Positions 25,560 to 34,440 of a DNA stretch of 64,000 nucleotides are shown piece after piece. A model generated the notes under the pieces. The model was not told the origin of the DNA, did no database searches, and saw nothing but the letters and a program-made list of their open reading frames with translations. Position 1 is the first letter of the stretch; the number at the start of each line of letters is the position of its first letter. Made by a program: the position numbers and the translations under genes. The stretch lies in contig SUVO01000005.1 in assembly GCA_015061955.1 (NCBI GenBank), positions 82,068-146,067 of the forward strand. Reading direction: 5' to 3'. This stretch comes from Verrucomicrobiaceae bacterium. GTDB taxonomy: Bacteria > Verrucomicrobiota > Verrucomicrobiia > Opitutales > Intestinicryptomonadaceae.

Positions 25560-26306
25560 ATGAATGAGCGTGAAGTTTCAGTTGATGTTCAACTTGGCGA
25601 AAACGAAAATTCTCGCACAGAACGCATTGCTGTAAAAATCAAAAATGTACCAAACTCACGCTCATTTAAAATAAGATTGACCGATAAAAATACTGCAATT
25701 CTTACAAAGCCAAGATACGCATCTATAAAAGAAGCCTTAGAATTTTTAAATTCGTGTACATCTTGGCTTGCAAAACAAATATTAGCCACACGCAAAAAAA
25801 TATCATTGGCAGAATTTTTACAAAACTCGCCTAAGATATATCATTTAGACTCCGAAATTTCAGTTGAAATTATAGTATCGAGAACATCGCCATTTATGCT
25901 TGCCGATACGCAAAATAAAAAACTTGTTTTGGCTCCTACTCAAGAAAACTTCGAGACCGACTTAGAAAATCTATTTCTAAAATTTGCAACAAAATCGCTC
26001 GCCGAACTAGCTGATGTAAATTCAAAAGAAACTGGCTTAAACTTTACTAAAACATCGATACGCGACCAATCAAGCCGATGGGCATCGCGTTCTTCAAGTG
26101 GCACACTATCGTTGAACTGGCGCATAATTTTACTTGAACCACAATACCAAACTTACATAATTCGCCACGAATTAGCCCATACAAAATTTATGGACCACTC
26201 GGTGTCGTTTTGGATATTTCTAAACAGAATTTGCCCCAACGCACAACGTTTAGACAAAGAAGTAGAAGCAAAAGCAAAAGAAATTTTTAACATTCAATTA
26301 ACTTAA
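25560..26306 (+). CDS. YgjP/DUF45-type metallopeptidase-like protein
   Basis: I chose the ATG at 25560, 4 bp after the mazG stop; a GTG at 25548 inside mazG is also in frame. The roughly 248-residue protein has the C-terminal zinc-peptidase signature of the YgjP (WPP) family. It includes RDQSSRWASRSSSGTLSLNW and IIRHELAHTKFMDHSVSFW (HExxH with a third His seven residues on). The N-terminal half is beta-rich, as usual for these roughly 250-residue cytoplasmic proteins. Their substrate is not well defined. Co-transcription with mazG is likely from the spacing. Confidence 0.82.
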   Translation: MNEREVSVDVQLGENENSRTERIAVKIKNVPNSRSFKIRLTDKNTAILTKPRYASIKEALEFLNSCTSWLAKQILATRKKISLAEFLQNSPKIYHLDSEISVEIIVSRTSPFMLADTQNKKLVLAPTQENFETDLENLFLKFATKSLAELADVNSKETGLNFTKTSIRDQSSRWASRSSSGTLSLNWRIILLEPQYQTYIIRHELAHTKFMDHSVSFWIFLNRICPNAQRLDKEVEAKAKEIFNIQLT

Positions 26307-26310
26307 GAAT

Positions 26311-27438
26311 ATGAAAAAATTATTAGTAATATCTATCATTTTTACAGCGATACTATCGCTACATGCACAACAAGACATAACAAAAATCGACAAAAATTTT
26401 GCCGTTGAGAAAATCGACAACCTCGAAGTTGTATATTTTGATGCACTCGAAAAACCTTTTGAACTTGAAGGGTTCCCTTGGTACGAAAAAGGCAAACCAC
26501 TACGCCGTATTCCTCATAATGTTGGTGCTAAAGAAACAAACAATGGTGTCAACGTTTTGGCAAATCACACTGCTGGTGGCGTAATTCGTTTTCGTACCAA
26601 CTCGCCATACATAACAATAAAAGCAAAACTCTTGAACGAACACCAACTATTTGGTCATATGCCATCAACGGGAATTTCTGGGTTTGATATGTTTTGTGGA
26701 ACATACTCGAAGAATGTAAATCCTCTACAAAAAGGTAAATTGATGTCGCCAGTTGAAGCCGTTGTAATAAAAGAAGGCACAAGTGGTACTGGAATGCGAG
26801 ATTGCACATTGTACATGCCTTTATACAATGGCGTTGAGTGGATAAAAATTGGCGTTGCACCAAATTCAAAAATAGAAAAGCCAAAACCTCACAAGATAAA
26901 AAAGCCAATTCTCTTTTATGGATCATCAATCACACAAGGTGGCTGTGCAAGCCGACCAGCAAACGCTTATACTGCTATGTTGTGCAGAAAATTAGATGCC
27001 CCAATGATAAACCTCGGCTTCTCTGGAAGTGCAAAGGGCGAAGAGAAAATAGCAGAGCTTATTGCATCGCTCGACATTTCTGTCTTTGTTTACGACTACG
27101 ACCATAACGCACCAAATCTAAAACATCTCAAAGAAACTCACGAAAAATTCTTCAAATACATTCGTGCAAAGCGCCCCGACTTGCCTATCATTATGATGTC
27201 GAGAATTACGCGACCAGAATGGGCAAAAGATCGTGCATCTGTAATTAAACAAACTTACGACAACGCTCGTAAAAATGGCGACAATTTGGTATGGTTTATC
27301 GATGGACACATCTTTACAAAAGATATTGATCAAGCCCACTGGACAATGGATAATACTCACCCAAACGATTTTGGATTTTATCTGATGTATAAACACACTC
27401 TGCCAGTGTTAAAAGAAGCTCTTGAAAAATCTAAATAA
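26311..27438 (+). CDS. Secreted SGNH/GDSL-type esterase
   Basis: The 375-residue protein has a signal peptide (about residues 1-20, cut near LHAQ) and a beta-rich N-terminal domain. The catalytic SGNH domain begins with LFYGSSITQGG (nucleophile likely S206). NLGFSGSAKGE supplies the Gly/Asn block, and DNTHPNDFGFYLM supplies the catalytic His. This two-domain form is widespread in Bacteroidetes and PVC members as an exported carbohydrate esterase, possibly removing acetyl groups from glycans. It follows the YgjP-like gene by 4 bp and is closed by a strong terminator. Confidence 0.85.
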   Translation: MKKLLVISIIFTAILSLHAQQDITKIDKNFAVEKIDNLEVVYFDALEKPFELEGFPWYEKGKPLRRIPHNVGAKETNNGVNVLANHTAGGVIRFRTNSPYITIKAKLLNEHQLFGHMPSTGISGFDMFCGTYSKNVNPLQKGKLMSPVEAVVIKEGTSGTGMRDCTLYMPLYNGVEWIKIGVAPNSKIEKPKPHKIKKPILFYGSSITQGGCASRPANAYTAMLCRKLDAPMINLGFSGSAKGEEKIAELIASLDISVFVYDYDHNAPNLKHLKETHEKFFKYIRAKRPDLPIIMMSRITRPEWAKDRASVIKQTYDNARKNGDNLVWFIDGHIFTKDIDQAHWTMDNTHPNDFGFYLMYKHTLPVLKEALEKSK

Positions 27439-27443
27439 CACGC

Positions 27444-27473
27444 AAAAAACTTCGTGAATTCACGAAGTTTTTT
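27444..27473 (+). terminator. Bidirectional Rho-independent terminator
   Basis: The stem AAAAAACTTCGTG pairs with CACGAAGTTTTTT around an AATT loop. It sits 5 bp after the SGNH gene and is followed by more T residues. Confidence 0.88.
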
Positions 27474-27770
27474 ATTTTTTTAACAGACTAGTTTTTAAGA
27501 AAACAATCAATCGCAGGGTTTACTGATAGACGAACTACGAGTAAACGTGGATTTCGATTTTAACATTTCTGAAGCATACAGAAACAATTGAGTTTCGAGC
27601 TCAACTTTCAATTCGTATCCATCATCAAAACACACATTCTTTAGCATATTTGAATAACTCGATTCAAAAACGAAAAAATCCTTTTTTATAATACTTTACT
27701 AAAAAGTAATGATACTTGTGAACATTCATAATGCAAAAATTTTTATTTATGATATTATGCAATCAACAAA

Positions 27771-27863
27771 ACGTTCTTTGACATAAAAAAGGTAGATAGG
27801 TGGAAATTACGATACGATATCCTCATAAGATATTTGTAGCTGGGCAGTACCCTCATCTACCTT
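27771..27863 (+). ncRNA. Candidate structured RNA with boxA-like leader
   Basis: A perfect 9-bp outer stem pairs AAGGTAGAT (27789-27797) with ATCTACCTT (27855-27863). Inside it are ATATC/GATAT (27817-27821 with 27829-27833) and GGG/CCC around CAGTA (27842-27852). Just upstream, CGTTCTTTGACA resembles boxA antitermination sequences of rRNA leaders and also contains a TTGACA -35-like hexamer. I cannot match it to a known riboswitch or small RNA. The strand is uncertain because the stems fit both. A role as a leader of the DUF4405 gene 200 bp downstream or as an independent small RNA is possible. Confidence 0.3.
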
Positions 27864-27881
27864 AAATTTTAAATAGAAAAT

Positions 27882-27911
27882 ACTCTCGTAGTTCAGTTGG
27901 TTGGATGCATG
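27882..27911 (+). other. tRNA-like 5' fragment
   Basis: CTCTCGTAGTTCAGTTGGTT followed by GGATGCAT closely resembles the acceptor 5' strand and D arm of many tRNAs, but no anticodon arm, T arm or matching acceptor strand follows. It looks like the remnant of a tRNA gene, or one end of a recombination event at a tRNA. Confidence 0.35.
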
Positions 27912-28062
27912 AAATTAGAAAAGCTACTCGTTATTATAGAATGCAATAAAACTACTGGAAAAATAAAATAACGTTATTTTCTATTAATAATGATTGAAAA
28001 ATTTTTCTTAAAATACAAAAATTACAAACATTTATTACAAAAACAACATAACATATAAAACA

Positions 28063-28389
28063 ATGAATATTATTAGACGAATTAATGATTTTGTTCTGTA
28101 CATATGTTTCTGTTTCCTTACTGGAACAGGGCTTATGATGAAGTTATCGTTTGTCAAAGGAATGGGACGTCAAACAGTATTAAGCCTTTCAAAGCACGAT
28201 TGGGAAGAGTGTCATATGTATGTTGGCATTCTTATGTTTATTGCAATGCTTTTACACCTAATATTAAACAGGGTTTGGATATTAAAAGTTGGCTCTGCAA
28301 ATAAAAAATGGGTGGCAATTACAGCTATTGCAATAGGTATTATTTTGATTGGCGTTCTGATTTTTACACCAACAACAATTCATAAATAG
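28063..28389 (+). CDS. DUF4405-type small membrane protein
   Basis: The 108-residue protein has three membrane helices (about 8-30, 52-72 and 82-102). It matches the DUF4405 family, which is distantly related to cytochrome b561-type heme-binding four-helix proteins. Potential heme ligands are H55 in ECHMYVG and H66 in LLHLILNRVW. These small proteins are common in anaerobes, and their redox partner is unknown. The gene stands alone between the structured intergenic region and a strong terminator at 28404-28437. Confidence 0.65.
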   Translation: MNIIRRINDFVLYICFCFLTGTGLMMKLSFVKGMGRQTVLSLSKHDWEECHMYVGILMFIAMLLHLILNRVWILKVGSANKKWVAITAIAIGIILIGVLIFTPTTIHK

Positions 28390-28403
28390 AATTTAAAGAA
28401 AAC

Positions 28404-28437
28404 AAAAAAAAGGCTCATTCCGAGCCTTTTTTTATTT
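28404..28437. terminator. Bidirectional Rho-independent terminator
   Basis: The stem AGGCTC / GAGCCT with loop ATTCC is flanked by an A run on the left and a T run on the right. It lies between the convergent DUF4405 and Sel1-repeat genes and can serve both. Confidence 0.9.
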
Positions 28438-28439
28438 AG

Positions 28440-29666
28440 TTATTTTGCAATTTTTAGTTTTTTCAAGATTATATCAATATCTTCTTTTTCTTTGTTTTTA
28501 TCGGTTTCAAAAGAAATAAAAAATACATCGCTATTGGTAATTTTAGGATCTTCCCAAATCATATCAACTTGCATACAATGAACACCCAAAACATTACCGG
28601 AAACTGCAATTTCTCTACGAACAGAATAACTGCTATAACCTAAACTTACTCCACCAAAATATTTTAACAACTCTATCACATAAATTCTTTCTCCATACTG
28701 ACGAACTTTTTCGTACCCCAAAAGCATTATATTAGATGAACTTCCTATAGAGCCACCTGAATTCGAAAAATACTCCACTAAAAACAATCCATTTGAAAAC
28801 TTAGCCAATTGACGATAGCCCTTCCGGCAACCTGTCTCTTTCTCTACAGACATCACAACGTCACCCCTTATTTCGAGATCACCTTTGCACGAAAATCTGT
28901 TACGCTGTAAAGGATCTAACATATAAACGCCTTGACCATCATCGGATAACCAACCTACAAATTCATATAAGCACTCAGGTGATACAAGGTTAGCTTTGTC
29001 AATATAAAGACCGTCCATTTCTTTATAAGAACCATCTTCGTCTTTTTTCTCTTTTACAAATGGTGCAATGTTTGCCTTATTAGGATCGAAAATTCTTGGC
29101 ATGTCCTTTTCGTCTGTAACGAGATGTTCTAAGAAAAAATTATTTCTTACAACTTCATAAATATTGGTCTCGAAATAAAATGCATAAATAACACGAGCAT
29201 CTAAATCTTTCTTTTTAGAAGCCGATAACCACCATTCTTTTGCAATATCTATATTCTTTTTAACACCGACTCCTTTGTGATGAAGTAAGCCCAACATAAC
29301 CATTGCATCTGAATTTCCAGACTTTGCCGATTTTATCAACATATCGTAGGCTTTTGAAAACTCTTGTTTTACACCTACTTTCTTTGCCAATTCGTTATAG
29401 CCTTTAATATTGTAATAATCTGGTCCGTTTACTCTATTGTAATAATTAAATTCAACAACAGTAGCATCGCCGATATGAAATTTTACAAATTCCATTAGAG
29501 CACTTTTATTATTTTTTGCAATTCCCTGCTCTACAACTTTCATTTTTTCAACAAATGCTTCTTTGGTAGAAGTTTGTTTTAAAATGTTTCTATACGATAT
29601 TGTTTCGGTTGCAAATAAAGAGCAGCTAAGCATTAAAAATGTCGAGATTATAAAATGTTTTTTCAT
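28440..29666 (-). CDS. Secreted Sel1-repeat protein
   Basis: The 408-residue protein has a signal peptide (about residues 1-20, ending CSLFAT). A helical region with Sel1-like repeats spans about residues 90-165: AYDMLIKSAKSGNSDAMVML, then GLLHHKGVGVKKNIDIAKEWW. The C-terminal half is beta-rich and unassigned, with several glycine- and serine-rich strands (NGLFLVEYFSNSGGSIGSS). Sel1 repeats mediate protein contacts. The export signal places it in the periplasm or outside. The upstream region up to 29852 shows no gene. Its function is unknown. Confidence 0.7.
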   Translation of the reverse strand: MKKHFIISTFLMLSCSLFATETISYRNILKQTSTKEAFVEKMKVVEQGIAKNNKSALMEFVKFHIGDATVVEFNYYNRVNGPDYYNIKGYNELAKKVGVKQEFSKAYDMLIKSAKSGNSDAMVMLGLLHHKGVGVKKNIDIAKEWWLSASKKKDLDARVIYAFYFETNIYEVVRNNFFLEHLVTDEKDMPRIFDPNKANIAPFVKEKKDEDGSYKEMDGLYIDKANLVSPECLYEFVGWLSDDGQGVYMLDPLQRNRFSCKGDLEIRGDVVMSVEKETGCRKGYRQLAKFSNGLFLVEYFSNSGGSIGSSSNIMLLGYEKVRQYGERIYVIELLKYFGGVSLGYSSYSVRREIAVSGNVLGVHCMQVDMIWEDPKITNSDVFFISFETDKNKEKEDIDIILKKLKIAK

Positions 29667-29852
29667 AGATAATAAATTTTTGTATCTGATTTTTTATTCG
29701 TAAAATTGTAAAATTTTTCTAAGCAAATTTAAAATTATAATTATGCACAAATATTATACCACTGCGACTAATAATAAAACATCGCTACCACATAACAGAT
29801 ATATAAATTTTATTTTTGTTTCTATATTTTATCATTAATTTTGTTTATTTTT

Positions 29853-32009
29853 TCACTTACACAGCTTTCGTAAACTTGAAAGCATGTGCTTTTCTTCAAA
29901 AACGCCTGGGTGTTTAGCTTCGAGTTCAGACCATTGTTCAAAAGAAAACAAATCTAAAACTTCTTCGGGAAAAAATTCTAAAAGCTTTGGATTATACCAA
30001 AGAATATCGCTCCAACATTCAGCTATATCATCTTTATCTTGATAAGAATCTTCTAAATCCGACAACTCATCAATTATGTAATTCCAATCGCAATTAAGAA
30101 TAAAACGTGGTTGAGTCAATAATAAAGAATTCCAATTATGTGAATCAAAGTTTTGCCAAAGGTCGCATTTATCGGCTAAATGTGGATACTCAGACAAAAT
30201 CCTGACCCATTGCTCTTCATTAAAATCTTCCCAGCATATTTTTTCACATGCCGGATTTATCAATGCTAATTCGAACCAATCCTTAATAGAAAACCAATCC
30301 CAACACAAACATTCAGACTCTTTTGCAACATCTGATTTCATCATAGCAATAGAAACCTTTGGGCAATATTTCCATAATTGAGGCTGTACGTTTAAAACGA
30401 AATCCCAATTTAAAGATTCAAAAGATTCAAAATCGTAATGAAAGTCTTTTATCATTTCTGGAAACAACATTAATATTGCTGTTTGTCCGTCGACAAACTC
30501 TTTTGCTTTTTTTATAAGAGAGGTTTGTTTTTCTAAAAGATTTACCCAATCTTCTATCGAAAAATCCTCAAAACTGCAATCTGAACAATCATGAAACTTG
30601 TCTACTAAATGTGGATAAATCGACAACAACGCAACCCATGTAGAAATTTCAATTTTATCCCAATGGGTATCCTCAAATCTACCAATACACTTACACTTTT
30701 TTATGTTAGAAACATCTTCATTTATTTTCTTTACTGACATTTCTGTATTGTACACCCACAATTCTGGTTGATTGTACAACAGTATTTCCCAATTTAAATC
30801 ATCAAAATCTTCCCATATATTGCATTTGTCGGCAAAATGTGGTTGTTCAGATAATAAATTAATCCAATCTTCTGTATTAAAATCTTCCCATACGTTGCAT
30901 TGCTGAAAAAACTCTGGCTTGTTGCGCAAAATAGAACTCCAGCCCGAAGCAGATTTAGTAGCGAGTTCAAAAAATTGTGGCTGTGCCGACAGCAATTTAT
31001 TCCATTCGTACGAATCAAAAAGATTTAAGTCGTATTGTATTTGATTGAATTTTTCGATAAATTGTGGCTGTTTTGATAAAAGCGTTGTCCAATCGGAATA
31101 GTCAAAATCTTTCCATTTATTACATTTATCACTAAATTGTGGCTGTGCCGATAAAAGCTGACTCCAATCCCAAGAATAAAGAGAATCCCATTGTGAAAAT
31201 TTGCTGATTAGTTGTGGTTGAAACGACAACACCTTGCACCAATCTGCAATTCTAAATTCTTTTAACAATTTGCATTCTGTAATAAAATGAGGTTGCTTAG
31301 TTAATAAATTTACCCAATCACCTAATTTAAAATTCTTCCATTTGCTACATTTGTTTGCAAACTGTGGACATACTGCAAGCAAGTTTACCCAATCATTTAC
31401 TTTGAATCTACGCAAACACTTGCAATCACTTATTTTTTCTGGATATTTTTTTAATTCTTCAATAGAGCCACAAACTGAATAAATCCAGAATTGAGGTTGT
31501 TTAGCTAATAATAGGTTCCAGTCTTCTTCATCTAAAATTCCCCATATCGATTGTATATCATCGACTTCATCGACAAGTTGTGGTTGAGCAGATAACAGTA
31601 AAGCCCACTCGTATGAATCTAAATCGTACCATTTATTAAATTGATTAGCCAATTGAGGATGAACCATCAGAATTTTAAGCCAATGATCTGTTCTAAATCT
31701 GCGTCGACATTTACATTCTGCGTATTTTGAAACATCAGCAATTATAGTTTTTACAGATTCTTCTGGGAAATAGGCCCAAAATTGAGACTGATGAAAAAGT
31801 AGATTGTTGATATCTGTTGAATTAAAATCTTTCCATAATTTACATTTATTTGCAAATTTTGGACATACACTTAACATTTTAACCCAATTCTGAACACTTA
31901 AATTTTCCCATAATCCATATGTATCGAAATCGGCCGAAAGCGTGTTGTTGTTTAATATGGCTTCAACAAGCTTTGAGGGGGGTAATTTCTTTAATTGTTT
32001 AACTTCCAT
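29853..32009 (-). CDS. QPQF-repeat protein, long copy (about 22 units)
   Basis: The 718-residue protein is built almost entirely of about 22 repeats of roughly 25-35 residues, of the form W-x-x-LL-x-x-QPQF-x-x-KC-x-x-W-x-x-F, for example WSQLLSAQPQFSDKCNKW. It starts with a cap (LPPSKLVEAILNNNTLSADF) and ends with WSELEAKHPGVFEEKHMLS plus SLRKLCK. Both caps have clear counterparts in the next upstream gene (32027-33055). No signal peptide or membrane helix is present, so it is probably cytoplasmic. I know no family name for the repeat. A binding solenoid is the natural reading. It is 17 bp downstream of its paralogue, a tandem duplication. Confidence 0.7.
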   Translation of the reverse strand: MEVKQLKKLPPSKLVEAILNNNTLSADFDTYGLWENLSVQNWVKMLSVCPKFANKCKLWKDFNSTDINNLLFHQSQFWAYFPEESVKTIIADVSKYAECKCRRRFRTDHWLKILMVHPQLANQFNKWYDLDSYEWALLLSAQPQLVDEVDDIQSIWGILDEEDWNLLLAKQPQFWIYSVCGSIEELKKYPEKISDCKCLRRFKVNDWVNLLAVCPQFANKCSKWKNFKLGDWVNLLTKQPHFITECKLLKEFRIADWCKVLSFQPQLISKFSQWDSLYSWDWSQLLSAQPQFSDKCNKWKDFDYSDWTTLLSKQPQFIEKFNQIQYDLNLFDSYEWNKLLSAQPQFFELATKSASGWSSILRNKPEFFQQCNVWEDFNTEDWINLLSEQPHFADKCNIWEDFDDLNWEILLYNQPELWVYNTEMSVKKINEDVSNIKKCKCIGRFEDTHWDKIEISTWVALLSIYPHLVDKFHDCSDCSFEDFSIEDWVNLLEKQTSLIKKAKEFVDGQTAILMLFPEMIKDFHYDFESFESLNWDFVLNVQPQLWKYCPKVSIAMMKSDVAKESECLCWDWFSIKDWFELALINPACEKICWEDFNEEQWVRILSEYPHLADKCDLWQNFDSHNWNSLLLTQPRFILNCDWNYIIDELSDLEDSYQDKDDIAECWSDILWYNPKLLEFFPEEVLDLFSFEQWSELEAKHPGVFEEKHMLSSLRKLCK

Positions 32010-32026
32010 GATAAAAAAGATTTATA

Positions 32027-33055
32027 TTAAAGTTTACGAAGGGTTGAAAGCATGCGCTTTCCTTCAAAAACTCCAGGGTATTGGGCTTCAAGTTCTTCCC
32101 ACTGTTTTTGGGTCAATTTATCATATATTCTATTAGGACACTTATTAGCAAATTGAGGTTGAGAGGACAAGAGGTTGTACCAATCAAGATATTTAAACTT
32201 TCTCCAGCATTTGCATTCGCGACATTTATCAGCAAATTGTGGCTGGACGGATAAGAGATTGATCCAATCACCAGACTCAAACTCATTCCACTTACTACAT
32301 TCATCTGCAAGTTCTGGATTTGATTGTAAGATAGCAACCCAGCCGGCTTTAAATCCTTTAGCTTTTTCTGCAAATTGTGGTTGGGTGGATAAAAGACGAG
32401 ACCAAACCCCTGAATGAAACCTTTCCCACTCATTTGCAGTAGACTTGTCGGCAAATTGTGGTTGGGCTTCTACGAGAATACTCCAATCGGCAGAATTAAG
32501 CCTCCCCCAGCCGTTGTATTCAGTACACTTGTCGGATAATTGTGGTTGCATTAGTAAAAGTTCTCTCCAATACCAAGAAGTAAATTCATGCCATTTATCG
32601 CACTTATCAGCAAATTGAGGTTGAGATGATAAGAGTTCGCTCCAATCCCAACGTCCAAACATTCTATAGCATTTACATTCATTTGCAAGTTCAGGTTTTA
32701 TTGCTAAAAGTCCAGCCCAGCCATGCGAATATTCTTTAGCTTTTTCTTGAAATTGTGGCTGGGCAGACAAAAGTTTAATCCAATCTGCAGAATAAAACTC
32801 ATCCCACTTTTCACATTTATTCGCAAATTGTGGTTGTGTAATTAAAATATGTTTCCAACCGAAAGCACTAAACATTTGCCATTTGTTGCATTTGTCAGCA
32901 AATTGCGATTGAACAATTAAAAGATTAATCCAATCACCTGAAGAAATTTTATCCCACAAATTTAATCGATCGAATTCTGCAACATCAATATTCCCTTGTT
33001 GGATAATTTCAACAATTTGGAAAGAACTAATATTATCTAAATTCAAGTTATACAT
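32027..33055 (-). CDS. QPQF-repeat protein, short copy (about 11 units)
   Basis: The 342-residue protein has the most regular form of the repeat, with about eleven units of 25-35 residues such as WSELLSSQPQFADKCDKW. The unit alternates between QPQFADKC types and KPELANEC types, giving a higher-order period. The N-terminal cap (SSFQIVEIIQQGNIDVAEF) and the C-terminal cap (WEELEAQYPGVFEGKRML) match those of the longer neighbour. It is cytoplasmic by prediction. It lies 67 bp downstream of the VWA-protein gene on the same strand, so MoxR, VWA and both repeat proteins may form one transcription unit. Confidence 0.7.
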   Translation of the reverse strand: MYNLNLDNISSFQIVEIIQQGNIDVAEFDRLNLWDKISSGDWINLLIVQSQFADKCNKWQMFSAFGWKHILITQPQFANKCEKWDEFYSADWIKLLSAQPQFQEKAKEYSHGWAGLLAIKPELANECKCYRMFGRWDWSELLSSQPQFADKCDKWHEFTSWYWRELLLMQPQLSDKCTEYNGWGRLNSADWSILVEAQPQFADKSTANEWERFHSGVWSRLLSTQPQFAEKAKGFKAGWVAILQSNPELADECSKWNEFESGDWINLLSVQPQFADKCRECKCWRKFKYLDWYNLLSSQPQFANKCPNRIYDKLTQKQWEELEAQYPGVFEGKRMLSTLRKL

Positions 33056-33122
33056 ATTTTATTTTTGATAGAAATAACAACATTTATTTAGAGATAAAAA
33101 ACACAAGTATCATTTTTTAATA

Positions 33123-34439
33123 CTATCGTCGATTGTTCATTTTAATTGTTTTTATTTTGGCGTTTTTGAGTGTAGATTCATCGCCGTCTTTCGAGATTAT
33201 CGCCAAGCACTTTTTAGGCATAATCGGATCACCTTCGATATAGCCATCGGTTAGATAAATAATCAAACTTTCTGTATTGCGATTTCTATGTTTCTCTAAA
33301 TATTCTTGTACGCAAGAAATATGTGTACCACCGGTCGAGTGAATATTTTTTGCTGGGGTGAAAAGTTGGCGAAGGTTTTTACGCGTAAAGACTTCGTCGT
33401 TTTTCTCGTCAACTTCTGTCGACCAATACAAACGACGTATTGAAATTTCGCTCGCTGCTTTTGCAACGCCTACAACTTCGCTCAAGAACTCTCGCAACTC
33501 TTCTTCGCCGATACTACCCGAAACGTCGATACAAACAGTTACGCCCAATGGCTTACGCAAAATCTTTGGCTCGTAAACCTTAATAGCATACGATTTCTTT
33601 GCTGGTGTACTATACGAATAATCGAACGGAATTAGCTCGATTAAATGTTTACGCAAAACTGCGCGCCAATCGATTTGTGGCTTAAGAATTGAGTCGATAT
33701 ATCTACCATACCAACATCCTCCTCCACCGTAATCTTTATTTGGCTGAACGCTTTGTTGAAAGATATCTGCGCCGATAAGTGTTTCGTTCCACTTCGATTG
33801 TTCTTCTAATTTTTCAGCTTCGGCTAGAATTTCTTTGAAATCGTGATTATCAAATCCTTCAGCAATTTGCTTTTTGCCTTTACTGTTTCCTGTTTTACCA
33901 CTATCATAAGAAAGGTTTTCGTCTTTTAAAAGTGGATAAATTTCGTCGTAGATTTCAATGCTCGATTTATTTCTACATTTTATTTTATGACGTTTTTTAT
34001 TTTTTATAAAAACAAACTCGCCACTATTTCTATCGGGAGCAAAACCTGAAATTGAGCTTGAATTATTGCCTTTACCAGTATCCAAATTTAACTCGGTATT
34101 CATTGGCAAATCCATATTTTCAAGGTTTACGATAATATCGTTTACCTCTAAATCGGCAGCAAAATTCATTATTGATCTATCTACCGTATCGCGAAAATAT
34201 ATAGTGTGCAAAAACACTGCGTGCAATGCCTCGTGCGACAACACTGCAAGCAAATTTGCATCAGTCATTTTTCTGATAAAATCTTTGTTGTACGAAACAT
34301 TACATTTTTCATCAATGCAAAGCGTATCAATATTTGGATTTTCCGAAATATTTAAACGTGCAACAATATACCCAAAGAACGGGAATTTCATAAAAAGTCC
34401 CGCCTTTGCTGTTTCTATTCGCAATTGATGTTCTTCCAT
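33123..34439 (-). CDS. DUF2201-type metallopeptidase-like protein with VWA domain
   Basis: I chose the ATG at 34439, which follows the stop of the upstream ATPase gene by 1 bp; a TTG at 34451 is also in frame. The roughly 438-residue protein has an N-terminal putative metallopeptidase domain with the HEALHAVFLH signature, then a charged linker. The C-terminal VWA-like domain has a metal-ion site IDVSGSIGEE (D-x-S-x-S pattern), a Thr in STGGTH, and YLTDGYIEGD. Such proteins pair with MoxR-type AAA ATPases, as here. The pair is thought to work as a chaperone-like machine; its substrate here is unknown. Confidence 0.85.
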   Translation of the reverse strand: MEEHQLRIETAKAGLFMKFPFFGYIVARLNISENPNIDTLCIDEKCNVSYNKDFIRKMTDANLLAVLSHEALHAVFLHTIYFRDTVDRSIMNFAADLEVNDIIVNLENMDLPMNTELNLDTGKGNNSSSISGFAPDRNSGEFVFIKNKKRHKIKCRNKSSIEIYDEIYPLLKDENLSYDSGKTGNSKGKKQIAEGFDNHDFKEILAEAEKLEEQSKWNETLIGADIFQQSVQPNKDYGGGGCWYGRYIDSILKPQIDWRAVLRKHLIELIPFDYSYSTPAKKSYAIKVYEPKILRKPLGVTVCIDVSGSIGEEELREFLSEVVGVAKAASEISIRRLYWSTEVDEKNDEVFTRKNLRQLFTPAKNIHSTGGTHISCVQEYLEKHRNRNTESLIIYLTDGYIEGDPIMPKKCLAIISKDGDESTLKNAKIKTIKMNNRR

Positions 34440-34440
34440 T

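Larger units (their letters stand above)
27474..28062. other. 589-bp intergenic region with structured RNA candidate and tRNA-like fragment
   Basis: No coding frame is convincing here. From left to right it holds about 300 bp of featureless AT-rich DNA, a boxA-like CGTTCTTTGACA (27772-27783), a three-stem RNA candidate (27789-27863), a 30-bp fragment like the 5' part of a tRNA (27882-27911), and about 150 bp of AT-rich DNA leading into the DUF4405 gene. Confidence 0.6.

Noticed and set aside
27789..27863. Known riboswitch classes such as purine, fluoride, c-di-GMP or preQ1
   Set aside because: The conserved loop sequences of these classes are absent; only generic paired stems are visible.
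27882..27911. A functional tRNA gene
   Set aside because: Only the 5' strand and D-arm-like part are present; the anticodon arm, T arm and closing acceptor strand are missing.
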